Program-made: the position numbers and the translations under genes
Assembly: GCA_964235705.1 (NCBI GenBank)
Contig: CAXSDP010000007.1
Location: 1-64,000, forward strand
Origin: RH-AL1 sp964235705
GTDB lineage: Bacteria > Pseudomonadota > Alphaproteobacteria > Rhizobiales > Beijerinckiaceae
Reading direction: 5' to 3'
Length of the DNA: 64,000 nucleotides
Notes under the pieces: generated by a model
Databases searched by the model: none
What the model saw: only the letters and a program-made list of their open reading frames with translations
Told to the model about the DNA's origin: nothing
Shown here: one piece after another, positions 24,697 through 33,248 of the stretch
Layout of the letters: the number at the start of each line of letters is the position of its first letter
Numbering within the stretch: position 1 is the first letter of the stretch

Positions 24697-25389
24697 ATGG
24701 CTGAAGACGCTAGGACGGCCCTGCTGATCGGCGCCTCACGCGGGCTGGGCCTCGGCCTCGCCAAGGAGATGACCGATCGTGGCTGGCGCGTGATCGCGAC
24801 GACGCGTGGTCGGAACGACGACGGTTTGAGGCGACTGGCCGACGGTGCCGGCGACCGTCTCCGTATCGAGACGCTCGACGTCAACGACGATGCCGCGATC
24901 ACCGCCCTCGAACGTGCGGTCGAGGGCGTACGCCTCGACGTCCTGTTCGTGTCCGCCGGCACCATGGACGATAAGGAGCAGCCGATCGGCGCGGTGCCGC
25001 CGGACGAGTTCGCGCGCGTCATGGCAACCAACGCGCTGGCGCCATTGAAGGTCATCGAGGCGCTCGGCGCCGGCGTTGCTCCCGACGGCGTCATCGTGGC
25101 GATGACATCGGTGCTCGGCAGCGTCGCGGGGAACGTGTCCGGCGGCTACGAGGTGTATCGCGCCAGCAAGGCGGCGCTGAACACCCTGCTCCGCTCCTAC
25201 GCCGCGCGCCACGGGGATCGCTCGGTCGTCGCCATGCACCCCGGCTGGGTGCGCACCGACATGGGCGGCGCCAACGCGCCCGTTGCCGTCGCCGACAGCG
25301 CGCGCGGCATGGTCGACGTCGTCACCAGCCGGTTCGGACAGCGGGGCTGCGTCTTCCTCGATTACCAGGCCAAGACGATCGCCTGGTAA
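24697..25389 (+). CDS. Short-chain dehydrogenase/reductase
   Basis: A 230-residue classical SDR. The cofactor loop is I-G-A-S-R-G-L-G-L-G-L (near residues 11-21), the conserved L-F-V-S-A-G-T-M replaces the usual N-A-G, and the catalytic tetrad shows S (M-T-S-V-L-G-S), Y-x-x-x-K as Y-R-A-S-K. Related proteins are annotated as C-factor-like or csgA-type reductases. The substrate is unknown. The short 18-bp spacing to the aldo/keto reductase suggests that two reductases of different folds are made together. Confidence 0.88.
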   Translation: MAEDARTALLIGASRGLGLGLAKEMTDRGWRVIATTRGRNDDGLRRLADGAGDRLRIETLDVNDDAAITALERAVEGVRLDVLFVSAGTMDDKEQPIGAVPPDEFARVMATNALAPLKVIEALGAGVAPDGVIVAMTSVLGSVAGNVSGGYEVYRASKAALNTLLRSYAARHGDRSVVAMHPGWVRTDMGGANAPVAVADSARGMVDVVTSRFGQRGCVFLDYQAKTIAW

Positions 25390-25472
25390 GGACGGGGATC
25401 GGTCCACCCTCGCTTGCCAGGGCGGCGCGCGCGCGATAAGCGGCGGCTCCCCCGCAGGATCGCCGAACCGCC

Positions 25473-26522
25473 ATGTCCCCGCAGCCCGCGCCCTTCAAGC
25501 AACGCGTCTTCTCCGGCGTGCAGCCGACCGGCAACCTCCACCTCGGCAACTACCTCGGCGCGATCACCCGGTTCGTCGAGTTGCAGGCCACCCACGATTG
25601 CCTGTTCTGCGTGGTCGACCTCCACGCGATCACGCTGCCGCAGGACCCGGCGCACCTCAAGGCGAGCATCCGCGAGGTGACGGCGGCCTTCATCGCGTCG
25701 GGCATCGACCCGACCAAGCACATCGTCTTCAACCAGAGCCAGGTGGCCGAGCACGCCGAGCTCGCCTGGGTGTTCAACTGCGTCGCCCGCATCGGCTGGC
25801 TCAACCGCATGACGCAGTTCAAGGAGAAGGCCGGCAAGGACCGCGAGCAGGCCTCCATCGGCTTGTTCGCCTACCCCGCCCTGATGGCCGCCGACATCCT
25901 CGCCTACCGCGCGACGCAGGTCCCGGTCGGCGACGACCAGAAGCAGCACCTCGAACTGACCCGCGACATCGCCCAGAAGTTCAACACCGACTTCGCCGAG
26001 TCCATCGCCGCGCGGGGCTTCGGCGAGGCGTTCTTCCCCCTGCCCGAACCACTCATCCAGGGGCCGGCCACGCGCGTCATGAGCCTGCGCGACGGCGCCA
26101 AGAAGATGTCGAAGTCCGACCCGTCCGACAATTCGCGCATCAACCTCGTCGACGACGCCGACACGATCGCGGCCAAGATCCGCAAGGCCAAGACCGATCC
26201 CGACCCCCTGCCCTCCGAACCGGCCGGGCTGGTGGGACGGCCCGAGGCCGACAACCTCGTCGGCATCTACGCCGCCCTCAATCATCAAACCAAGGCGGAA
26301 GCCCTGGCCGACTTGGGCGGCGCCAACTTCTCGACCTTCAAGGGCGCGCTGGCCGACCGCGCCGTGGCCTCGCTCGGCCCGATCGGCGCGGAGATGAAGC
26401 GGCTCGTCGCCGACCCCGCCGCCATCGACGCGATCCTCGTGGACGGCGCCGAGCGGGCGCGGACGATCGCCCGCGCCACGCTCGACGGCGTCAAGGACAT
26501 CCTGGGCTTCGTCAGGGCGTGA
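25473..26522 (+). CDS. trpS: Tryptophanyl-tRNA synthetase
   Basis: A 349-residue class I aminoacyl-tRNA synthetase. The HIGH-type motif is P-T-G-N-L-H-L-G-N-Y-L-G-A (about 15-27), and the KMSKS loop is K-K-M-S-K-S-D (about 209-215), as expected for TrpRS. G-D-D-Q-K-Q-H-L-E-L-T-R-D is the conserved amino-acid and adenylate site. The length is that of the bacterial enzyme. No attenuator or T-box-like structure is obvious upstream in the 83-bp gap. Confidence 0.97.
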   Translation: MSPQPAPFKQRVFSGVQPTGNLHLGNYLGAITRFVELQATHDCLFCVVDLHAITLPQDPAHLKASIREVTAAFIASGIDPTKHIVFNQSQVAEHAELAWVFNCVARIGWLNRMTQFKEKAGKDREQASIGLFAYPALMAADILAYRATQVPVGDDQKQHLELTRDIAQKFNTDFAESIAARGFGEAFFPLPEPLIQGPATRVMSLRDGAKKMSKSDPSDNSRINLVDDADTIAAKIRKAKTDPDPLPSEPAGLVGRPEADNLVGIYAALNHQTKAEALADLGGANFSTFKGALADRAVASLGPIGAEMKRLVADPAAIDAILVDGAERARTIARATLDGVKDILGFVRA

Positions 26523-26991
26523 GGATCATCGACCCGGTCGGCGGTGGCCTGGCGGCCCCTTCACGGCGGGGCATGTCGGCCACGACCGACATCGGGCAGT
26601 AGGTGTGTCGGCCATGGCCGACATTGGGCGGCGCACGATGTCACCGCACGCTGACTCGCAGCCGTGCCCGTGTCAGCGAACCCCGACACCGGTGTGGGAC
26701 CACGTCAGCGAACCCCGACAAAAATCATCGGTACGATACGCCCCCCGTACAGCGCGAGGGGTCCGGCGTCGACGGGCGTAGGATCACCCCGTCGGGCCCG
26801 AAAGGCAAGCCCATCGGCGCGCCCCTTTCCGCGCCTTCGCACCGGCACGCGTGGAGGGGGCGTTCGATCAAGCCGCGCCCGCGTGCCGAATACACGGAGA
26901 CACGCGGAGACGGGTCGGGCCGGCGGAAAGCGTCGATGTACGATGACCGCGAATCGGGTTGATGGCGGGAATTGGCGCCATCCCCGCCCGA
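26523..26991. other. Gene-free region carrying four regularly spaced palindromes
   Basis: 470 bp without a credible gene between trpS and the convergent yellow-type gene. The first 200 bp contains four 18-bp elements of form TGTC-N10-GACA, described separately. The rest (26721-26991) has no structure that I can name; reading frames there lack the codon bias of neighbouring genes. Confidence 0.6.
26574..26720. repeat. Array of four TGTC-N10-GACA elements
   Basis: Elements lie at 26574-26591, 26606-26623, 26671-26688 and 26703-26720. The second, TGTCGGCCATGGCCGACA, is a perfect palindrome; the first has 7-base arms ATGTCGG/CCGACAT. The third and fourth share GTCAGCGAACCCCGACA, though the fourth begins with C in place of T. 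Start-to-start distances are 32, 65 and 32 bp, close to 3, 6 and 3 helical turns. They could be operator sites or end repeats of a lost insertion sequence. Confidence 0.8.
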
Positions 26992-28155
26992 TCACTTGGC
27001 GTCGGGCGAGATCCGCCACAGCTCCGTCGGCAGGGCGATCGGCGCGTCGGGCTTGAAGAAGGCTGAATCCTGGATGTGCGACGTGGTGAAGTAGATCGCG
27101 CCGTCCGGCCCCTCCGCGAAGGTGTCGGGCCAGTGCAGCCTGTCGTCCTGGACGATGGTCGTCGGCGTCGAGCCGGGCTTGGTGAGGTCGCGGACCTTGA
27201 CGCTGTTGTCCTGCGGGCCGGTGACGTACATCTCGCCGGTGCGGTGGCTGACGAGGAGCCCGTCGGCCGGGCCGTTCTCGCCGACCACCGCGACCTTGCC
27301 GCGCAGGCCGCTGTCGCCGACCGATTCCGGGGTCACCGACGTCAGGAGGCCTGGGTTCAAGGCGTCGGTCGGCAGGCTGTAAAGCGTCTTGCCCTTGATC
27401 GCCTGCCAGTAAAGCGTCTTACCGTCGGGCGAGAGCGCGATGCCGTCGGCGGAGAACTCCACGCCGCGCCCGTCCGGCCGCCTCAGGGGCTTGCCGTCCC
27501 ACGTCACGGTGACGGACTTGTCGGGCTGCGTGGAGGGATCGCCGTCGAGCACGCGGCGCGCCGAGCCGCTGGTGAGGTCGACGACGACCAGCGCGCCCTT
27601 GGCGCCGGAGTCGGTGATGTAGGCGACCTTGTCGTCCGGCGAGAAGCGGACGTCGTTGAGGTAGGAGCCCTGCGGCGCCACGATGTCGCTGAAGGGGATC
27701 GTCTTGACGACCTTGTTGGTCGCGAGGTCGATGGCCACCAGCTTGGCGCCGCCGGGCACCAGCGCGCCCATCGCCGGCGCGGCGGGGTCGAGCACCCAGA
27801 GGTGGTTGCCGTGATCGACCACGATCGACTGGACGCAGACCCAGTGGTCCTTGGCCTCGACCTTGTCCTTCAGGGCGTTGCGCCAGCCGTTCCATTCCGC
27901 GTCCGGGTACGGCACCACCTTCCCGTCCTTGACCTCGCCGACGGACACGGCGGAATCCTCCGTCCAACGCGGGAAGTTGACGAAGATGCGACCGTCCCGG
28001 CTCACGTTGACGCCGGTGACCTGATGGGGGAACGACATGACTTTCGTCAGCCCGGCCTGGGTCAGCCCGGTCTGGGTCGGCGCCTGGGCGAAGCTCGGGG
28101 ACGCGACGAGCGCGACCGCCGTGGCGGCCAGGGTTCGCAGGGTGCGGAGCGGCAT
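26992..28155 (-). CDS. Secreted yellow/major-royal-jelly-family protein
   Basis: A 387-residue protein with a signal peptide (about 1-23, ending S-F-A-Q-A). The mature protein has the six-bladed propeller pattern of the MRJP/yellow family: F-P-H-Q-V-T-G-V-N-V-S-R-D-G-R-I-F-V-N-F-P-R-W, then Y-L-N-D-V-R-F-S, I-T-D-S-G and the later G-I-A-L-S-P-D-G-K-T-L-Y-W. Bacterial members are often annotated 'L-dopachrome tautomerase-related', although activity has not been shown for most. It probably binds or converts a small molecule in the periplasm. It stands alone on the minus strand. Confidence 0.85.
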   Translation of the reverse strand: MPLRTLRTLAATAVALVASPSFAQAPTQTGLTQAGLTKVMSFPHQVTGVNVSRDGRIFVNFPRWTEDSAVSVGEVKDGKVVPYPDAEWNGWRNALKDKVEAKDHWVCVQSIVVDHGNHLWVLDPAAPAMGALVPGGAKLVAIDLATNKVVKTIPFSDIVAPQGSYLNDVRFSPDDKVAYITDSGAKGALVVVDLTSGSARRVLDGDPSTQPDKSVTVTWDGKPLRRPDGRGVEFSADGIALSPDGKTLYWQAIKGKTLYSLPTDALNPGLLTSVTPESVGDSGLRGKVAVVGENGPADGLLVSHRTGEMYVTGPQDNSVKVRDLTKPGSTPTTIVQDDRLHWPDTFAEGPDGAIYFTTSHIQDSAFFKPDAPIALPTELWRISPDAK

Positions 28156-28229
28156 GGATGCGACCTTTGGGTTCGAGGTGCGGGAATGTGCCCCTCAAGC
28201 TCGACCCGAGGCCGAAGTTCCCGCCGCGC

Positions 28230-28472
28230 TCACTCGGTCGTTGGACGCACCACCCGGTACTCGTCGCGGCGCAGGTCCACCACGTCCCCGCCGTCGGGTT
28301 CGACGGCCGGCTCGCCCTCGCGACTCTCCGCCAGGGCGCGCTTCGCCATCCCGAGCATGTTGGAGGCGTATTGCCGTTGCGTCGGGTTCGCCGCCTTGGC
28401 GAGCTTGGCCTCGTATTTGGCGATCGCCCGCTCCAGGCCCTGCTGCGATTTGCTCTTGCTCGATCCGAGCAT
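28230..28472 (-). CDS. Small basic hypothetical protein
   Basis: An 80-residue protein, MLGSSKSKSQQGLERAIAKY at the start, with a long Lys/Ala-rich amphipathic helix (about 10-50) and an acidic C-terminus containing V-V-D-L-R-R-D-E-Y-R-V-V. No family is recognised. The strong third-position bias supports a real gene. It is 74 bp upstream of the yellow-type gene on the same strand, but that gene has a signal peptide and the two need not be linked. Confidence 0.6.
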   Translation of the reverse strand: MLGSSKSKSQQGLERAIAKYEAKLAKAANPTQRQYASNMLGMAKRALAESREGEPAVEPDGGDVVDLRRDEYRVVRPTTE

Positions 28473-28678
28473 CGTGTCCTCCCAAAGGTTGATCCCTCAT
28501 ATCGACATGGCCGCCCCCTGGGGCAACGTTATTCGCCCAACGGTGTTAGGCTCCTACGCTGGCCGAGGCGACCAGCCTGACGTCCGCGAGGCCGTCGCCG
28601 CGACGCAGGTCCCGGCACCCGCGCGACCGTTTCGAAATCGCGTTTGATCCAGCATCATTTCAACCCTTCGGAGTTCCC

Positions 28679-28945
28679 ATGACCGTTCCCCATTTCCGCG
28701 TCGGCCTCGTCCTGTTCGGCCTTTTCGCCCTTCCCACGGTCGCCGCCGCGCAGTCGGAGCAAACCCCGCCGGTCGAGATCCCTCCGAGCGCGAACCTGCC
28801 GACCAAGCGGCCGACCGCGCCGGCCAGCGCATCCGGGTCCGCCTCGCAGCTTGGCATGCCGACCAGGGCCGACGGCGCGGTCTCCGGCAGGCCGATCCCC
28901 GGACAGGGGACCATCGGCGTCCCCGGCAGCGCCAATTCCAAGTAG
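28679..28945 (+). CDS. Small secreted Pro/Ser-rich protein
   Basis: An 88-residue protein with a signal peptide (MTVPHFRVGLVLFGLFALPT, then V-A-A-A-Q). The mature part of about 60 residues is low in complexity (P-P-V-E-I-P-P-S-A-N-L-P-T-K-R-P) and has no cysteine. It may be an exported linker-like or cell-wall protein. No family is recognised. ggagttcc upstream gives a possible ribosome binding site. Confidence 0.6.
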   Translation: MTVPHFRVGLVLFGLFALPTVAAAQSEQTPPVEIPPSANLPTKRPTAPASASGSASQLGMPTRADGAVSGRPIPGQGTIGVPGSANSK

Positions 28946-29385
28946 TCGTTTCCCAACGCGTCACGGGAAGGCGCCCGTGGCAGGGGGCGATGGTGCCGGC
29001 AAGGTCCCATCGCCACCCATATCGAACGAGGCGATGGGGTAACCTACACTCAATTTGATTGCATTATTTGTGTAAACGACTGTTGCAGCCTAGCAACTAG
29101 CGTGAACCTTCCGCGGGTTGTTCCGCCTATGCCTAAGGAGCGCGTGTGCCCGCGGCGGCATGGTAAGAAAGCGGGCGTGCTTAATTCGACGTCTGTATTG
29201 CATTTATTTGGTGCACGATGGTCTATTGGTGCACGACTCCGGCCTTCATGTCGGGATTTTTGCGCAATCGATCAAAGAGGCCGACGGACGGTGTGAAGGG
29301 CGACGCTCAAAGAATGACCTTTCCTTTCAAATGACTTCGATCGACCATCCCCTGCGACGTTGATGCTTGGGAGGGGATTGAAGCG
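28946..29385. other. Comparatively AT-rich gene-free region
   Basis: 440 bp with visibly more A and T than the rest of the window, especially 29040-29100 and 29180-29360. Short open frames occur (for example 29102-29296) but lack the codon bias of neighbouring genes and a recognisable product. It may be the long promoter region of the SphA-like gene or a trace of imported DNA. Confidence 0.5.
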
Positions 29386-30276
29386 ATGGCGAAAAAACTC
29401 CTGGTCCTGCTAGGATTCCTCGTTCTGGCGATCACCGGTGCGCAAAGGGCCGACGCGACGCTCGTCGGCGTGCCCTGCGAGACCTGCGGCTTGGAACTCG
29501 GCAAGCCCCTGCCCCAGGGTCTCTACCTCCTCGACAACGAGAATTACGGGCAAAGGGACGGCCAGAATAATCGGCTCGGCGCCAACATCCCCCTCTTCGT
29601 CCTGTCGACGCCGGTCGAGTACTACGGCGCCCGTCTCGAGGTGATCGCGGCCATTCCCGTCTTCACCCACATCGACGGGGCGACGGTCAGCCGGGTCGAC
29701 ATCTACAGCGCCGGCCTGCTGTTCGCGCTGGCGAAAGACTTCGGGAACGGCTTCAACGCCTACATCAGCGCCGGCCCCCGGACCGACGACAACTTCGTCA
29801 ACGCGAACCGCGGCGTCATCGCCGACCTGCGCGCCGCGATCGGCTACTCCGACCACGACACGCACCTGACGATCTCGGCGAACTACGGCGGCAAGTTCGG
29901 CGGCATCGTCAACGGCTTCACCGCGACCGGGCTGCCGACGGGCCAGGGCGACAGCATCTTCTTCGACTACACGGCGACGCACACGTTCAACAAGTTGGAC
30001 CTCGGCGTGGTCGGGACATTCTACAACGACATCACCGGGCCGGGCCCGCGCGGCCAGTCCCTGTCGGTGGGTCCGCTCGTCGGCTACGACTTCGGGCCGT
30101 TGACGGTGCAGGCCTACGTCACCCGCGAGGTGGAGGTCCGCAACGGCGGCTGGGGGCTGGGGCCGGCCTATCCCGGCACCAACAACGGCGGCCGGGAAAC
30201 GCGGGGCTTCTTCCGGCTGATCCTGCCGCTGGCGGTCGGCGCCAAGCCGGCGGCGCCGATCACCGCCCGGTACTGA
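29386..30276 (+). CDS. SphA-like outer-membrane protein (Phenol_MetA_deg family)
   Basis: A 296-residue protein with a signal peptide (about 1-24, ending R-A-D-A). The rest is rich in alternating polar and hydrophobic strands (for example T-F-N-K-L-D-L-G-V-V-G-T-F-Y and L-T-V-Q-A-Y-V-T-R-E-V) and ends with F-R-L-I-L-P-L, as beta-barrels do. It resembles the COG4313 proteins (SphA, 'protein involved in meta-pathway of phenol degradation'), which are thought to form outer-membrane channels for hydrophobic compounds. A mature-start cysteine pair, P-C-E-T-C-G, is present. A ggagggga stretch (29369-29376) precedes the ATG. It stands alone, so the substrate is unknown. Confidence 0.7.
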   Translation: MAKKLLVLLGFLVLAITGAQRADATLVGVPCETCGLELGKPLPQGLYLLDNENYGQRDGQNNRLGANIPLFVLSTPVEYYGARLEVIAAIPVFTHIDGATVSRVDIYSAGLLFALAKDFGNGFNAYISAGPRTDDNFVNANRGVIADLRAAIGYSDHDTHLTISANYGGKFGGIVNGFTATGLPTGQGDSIFFDYTATHTFNKLDLGVVGTFYNDITGPGPRGQSLSVGPLVGYDFGPLTVQAYVTREVEVRNGGWGLGPAYPGTNNGGRETRGFFRLILPLAVGAKPAAPITARY

Positions 30277-30590
30277 GGGGGCAGCCTCGACCACCGCCTC
30301 GACGGTCACCGCGGGAGACACGATGCCGTTACGGCGGTCGGCCCCGCCATCGCGACGGATCATCCGAACCGCCGCGCGCGTGTCGGGCCGACGCCCCGAC
30401 ACCGCCCCGCGCCGATCGGCGGCCTGAGCGAAGGCGCGCGGTCCGGGGCTCCTGACGCGTCGGCACCAAAGGCACGTCGTCAAGCGCGCCAGGCTGGCCT
30501 ATGCTCGCCCTTCCCGACCCCGGCACGATGCCATCGGTGGCATGGCATCGCGGGGACCGGGACGGTGAGGCCAGGATCGAGGAGCGCGCG
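30277..30590. other. Intergenic region, no gene recognised
   Basis: About 310 bp between the outer-membrane protein and the acyl-CoA dehydrogenase gene. No hairpin with T-tract, no repeat and no convincing gene was seen. The segment near 30575-30585 (cgaggagc) is the ribosome binding site of the next gene. Confidence 0.45.
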
Positions 30591-31775
30591 ATGACGTCGG
30601 GAGCCCACGCCCAAACGTTCGATTGGACCGACCCGCTCGACCTCGCGTCGCGCCTCACCGACGAGGAGCGGATGATCGCCGCCGTCGCCCAGTCCTACGC
30701 GCGCGAGAAGCTGCTGCCCCGCGTCGTGTCCGCCTTCGCGCAGGAACGCTTCGACCGTGAGATCATGACCGAGATGGGCGAACTCGGCCTGCTCGGCGTG
30801 ACGCTGCCGGAGGACTACGGCGGGGCCGGCGCGGGGCACGTCGCCTACGGCCTCGTCGCGCGCGCGATCGAGGCGATCGACTCGGGTTATCGCTCCGCGA
30901 TGAGCGTGCAATCCTCGCTCGCCATGTACCCGATCCACGCCTTCGGCAGCGAGGCGCAGCGGCGGCGGTACCTGCCGGGGATGGCGCGGGGCGAGCTGAT
31001 CGGCTGCTTCGGCCTGACGGAGGCCGACGGCGGCTCGGACCCGGCGTCCATGCGGACGAGGGCGGTGGCGGTCGACGGCGGTTACGTGCTGAACGGCGCC
31101 AAGTACTGGATCACCAACTCGCCGATCTGCGACCTGGCGATCGTCTGGGCGAAGCTCGAGGGCGACATCACCGGCTTCATCGTCGAGCGGGCGTTCGCCG
31201 GCTTCACCACGCAGGTCATCGGCGACAAGCTGAGCCTGCGCGCGTCCGTCACCGGCGACATCGGCCTCGCCGACGTGTTCGTGCCGGCCGAGAACCGCCT
31301 GCCCGGCGTGCGCGGCCTGCGCGGGCCGTTCTCCTGCCTCAACAAGGCGCGCTTCGGCATAGCCTGGGGGACGCTGGGGGCGGCCGAGTTCTGCTTCCGC
31401 CAGACGCGGGACTACGTCATGGACCGCAGCCTGTTCTCCCGTCCGCTCGGGGGTCGCCAGCTGGTGCAGAAGAAGCTCGCCGACATGATGACCGACATCG
31501 CCCTCGGCCTGGAAGGGGCGCTGGCGCTCGGCCGCATGCTGGATAACGGCGCCTTCGTGCCGGAAGCGATCTCCATGATGAAGCGCAAGAACTGCGCGGT
31601 GGCGCTCGCCGTCGCCCGCGAGGCGCGCGACATGCACGGCGGTGCCGGCATCACCGGCGCCGTCCACGTCATGCGCCACGTGATGAACCTGGAAACGGTG
31701 AACACCTACGAGGGCGCCGCCGACGTGCACGCGCTGATCTTGGGCCGCGCGATCACGGGACTGTCGGCGTTCTGA
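30591..31775 (+). CDS. gcdH: Glutaryl-CoA dehydrogenase (acyl-CoA dehydrogenase family)
   Basis: A 394-residue flavoprotein that oxidises and decarboxylates glutaryl-CoA to crotonyl-CoA in lysine and tryptophan breakdown. The flavin segment is C-F-G-L-T-E-A-D-G-G-S-D-P (near 139-151), the middle has K-Y-W-I-T-N-S, and the end M-N-L-E-T-V-N-T-Y-E-G-A-A-D-V-H-A-L-I-L-G-R-A-I-T-G is that of glutaryl-CoA dehydrogenases. The catalytic base is Glu374. The ATG at 30591 is preceded by GGAG (30580-30583). It is followed by the cloverleaf repeat and a convergent hydrolase. Confidence 0.92.
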   Translation: MTSGAHAQTFDWTDPLDLASRLTDEERMIAAVAQSYAREKLLPRVVSAFAQERFDREIMTEMGELGLLGVTLPEDYGGAGAGHVAYGLVARAIEAIDSGYRSAMSVQSSLAMYPIHAFGSEAQRRRYLPGMARGELIGCFGLTEADGGSDPASMRTRAVAVDGGYVLNGAKYWITNSPICDLAIVWAKLEGDITGFIVERAFAGFTTQVIGDKLSLRASVTGDIGLADVFVPAENRLPGVRGLRGPFSCLNKARFGIAWGTLGAAEFCFRQTRDYVMDRSLFSRPLGGRQLVQKKLADMMTDIALGLEGALALGRMLDNGAFVPEAISMMKRKNCAVALAVAREARDMHGGAGITGAVHVMRHVMNLETVNTYEGAADVHALILGRAITGLSAF

Positions 31776-31808
31776 GGCCTCGATCGAGCATCAAGGCCGC
31801 GTCACCGA

Positions 31809-31912
31809 CGTCATTCCGGGGCGCCGAAGGCGAGCCCGGAACCGGTGTCCTGATGATGTGGCTTGAAAGGACACCGATCCCGGATCTTCGCTGCGCTTCG
31901 TCCGGGATGACG
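31809..31912. repeat. Cloverleaf-like palindromic repeat element
   Basis: The 104-bp element closes with CGTCAT (31809-31814) and ATGACG (31907-31912). Inside are three hairpins: TCCGGG/CCCGGA (31815-31820 with 31835-31840), GGTGTCCT/AGGACACC (31844-31851 with 31868-31875) and TCCCGGA/TCCGGGA (31878-31884 with 31901-31907). The loop between 31885 and 31900 reads tcttcgctgcgcttcg. Related intergenic palindromes are common in alphaproteobacterial genomes. It lies between two convergent genes and may end both transcripts. Confidence 0.85.
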
Positions 31913-31914
31913 TT

Positions 31915-32790
31915 TCAGGCGCGAAGCACCAATCCCTTCTCGCGCAGCCAGTCGGTCAGCGCGGCGTTGACCTTGCCGGGCGCCTCCTGCTGCACCCAGT
32001 GCGAGACGCCGGGGAACCGGCGCAGCGTGAAGTCGGCCACCAGCGGGCCGTAGCCTTCCGTGAGTTCGAGGCCCAGCGCGACGTCCTCCTCGCCCCAGAT
32101 CATCAGCGTCGGCACGGTGATGACCGGCACCGCGACGTTCCTCGACAGCGCGCGCAGGTTGGCGCGGTAATAGTTCAACATGGCGGTCATCGCGCCGGGC
32201 TTCAGCGCGGCGGCGCGATACCCCTCGAGGACCGCCGGCGGGAACGCGCCCTTGTCGACCGCCGTGTCGCGGAACATCCGGCCGACCGCCGCCGCGCCGC
32301 GCGCGGTGAGCACCGCCTCGGGCAGGCGCGGCAGCTGGAAGAAGGCGGCGTACCACGAGCGGCCCCGCTGCGCCCAGGAATGGCGCAGAGCGTGGCGGAA
32401 GACGGTGGGGTGCGGCACGTTCATCGCCACCAACCCGTCGAGCGGACGGGCGCCGCGAAGCGCGAGGTCCCACGCGACCACCGCCCCCCAATCGTGCCCG
32501 ATCAGCAGGCGCCGCCTCGCGCCGCAGGCGTCGAACAGGGCGGCGACGTCGGCGACGAGGTGCGCGAGGTGGTAGGCGTCACGCCCGCGCGGGCGGCTGC
32601 TGTCGCCGTAGCCGCGCATGTCGGGCGCGACCACGTGCCAGCCGAGGTCGGCCAAGGGCCGGAGCTGGTGGCGCCACGAGGAGCGGTTCTCCGGGAACCC
32701 GTGCAGCAGGATGGCGATCGCGTCGCCCTCCCCCGCCTCGTCGACCGCGAAGGTCAGGCCGTTGGCGTCGATGAAGCGTGTCGTGACCAT
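31915..32790 (-). CDS. Alpha/beta hydrolase (epoxide hydrolase-like)
   Basis: A 291-residue cytoplasmic hydrolase. The oxyanion motif is L-L-H-G-F-P-E-N-R-S-S-W, the cap region is typical, and the nucleophile turn is I-G-H-D-W-G-A-V-V-A-W. An aspartate as nucleophile in G-x-D-W-G is the mark of epoxide hydrolases and haloalkane dehalogenases. The His is in P-G-V-S-H-W-V-Q-Q-E, with W-G-E-E-D before it. H-G-F-P-E and the missing dehalogenase Trp favour an epoxide hydrolase. It converges on gcdH; the cloverleaf element lies between. Confidence 0.88.
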   Translation of the reverse strand: MVTTRFIDANGLTFAVDEAGEGDAIAILLHGFPENRSSWRHQLRPLADLGWHVVAPDMRGYGDSSRPRGRDAYHLAHLVADVAALFDACGARRRLLIGHDWGAVVAWDLALRGARPLDGLVAMNVPHPTVFRHALRHSWAQRGRSWYAAFFQLPRLPEAVLTARGAAAVGRMFRDTAVDKGAFPPAVLEGYRAAALKPGAMTAMLNYYRANLRALSRNVAVPVITVPTLMIWGEEDVALGLELTEGYGPLVADFTLRRFPGVSHWVQQEAPGKVNAALTDWLREKGLVLRA

Positions 32791-32940
32791 GTCGAGTGGT
32801 TCCCCAGGATGGCGTCACCCAGCGGCCAAATGCCCGCATCCTAATGGCGATCCGCCGCGTTCACGATCGTGTGCCTTGTCGGGGCAGACGGAAAAGGCAG
32901 GGCCGCCGCGTCCCGTGGCGCAGGTTTGAAGGATTGTCCC

Positions 32941-33135
32941 TTGGTCGAAACGCCCTCAAACGCCATGGCCTCCGAGATCGCGAGCCAGGCGACGAAGCTG
33001 GATCTGACCTCCGACCGGATGGAACAGCTCGCGAGCCAGGGCCTCAAGGACCCGACGACCCTTCGACCCGAAGACATCAAGGTGCTGTGCGGCGCCGTGA
33101 TGGACTTCATCGAGGGTGTCCGCAAGAAGGGCTAG
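32941..33135 (+). CDS. Small helical hypothetical protein
   Basis: A 64-residue frame from TTG 32941, or 56 residues from ATG 32965. The end, T-L-R-P-E-D-I-K-V-L-C-G-A-V-M-D-F-I-E-G-V, is strongly helical with one cysteine. No family is recognised. It has the codon bias of the neighbours but no clear ribosome binding site for the ATG, so the start is uncertain. Confidence 0.5.
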   Translation: MVETPSNAMASEIASQATKLDLTSDRMEQLASQGLKDPTTLRPEDIKVLCGAVMDFIEGVRKKG

Positions 33136-33248
33136 GCCGACCGTCCAGGACACGGCCGCCAAGCTCGCGACGTGGTCGCGACGCGGCCCATGCGAGGGAT
33201 GGCGGCGAACCGATCCTGGTGTGGACCGGCGGCATCGCCGACGGGACG

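Noticed and set aside
26603..26962. A 119-codon frame in the gap after trpS
   Set aside because: It runs across the palindrome array and has an Arg/Pro/Gly-rich translation without bias of a real gene.
29102..29363. Short frames in the AT-rich region before the SphA-like gene
   Set aside because: They overlap each other, lack ribosome binding sites and encode no recognisable protein.
31809..31912. Possible tRNA gene because of the cloverleaf fold
   Set aside because: Stem lengths, loop sequences and the missing T-psi-C and anticodon features do not fit a tRNA; it is a palindromic repeat.
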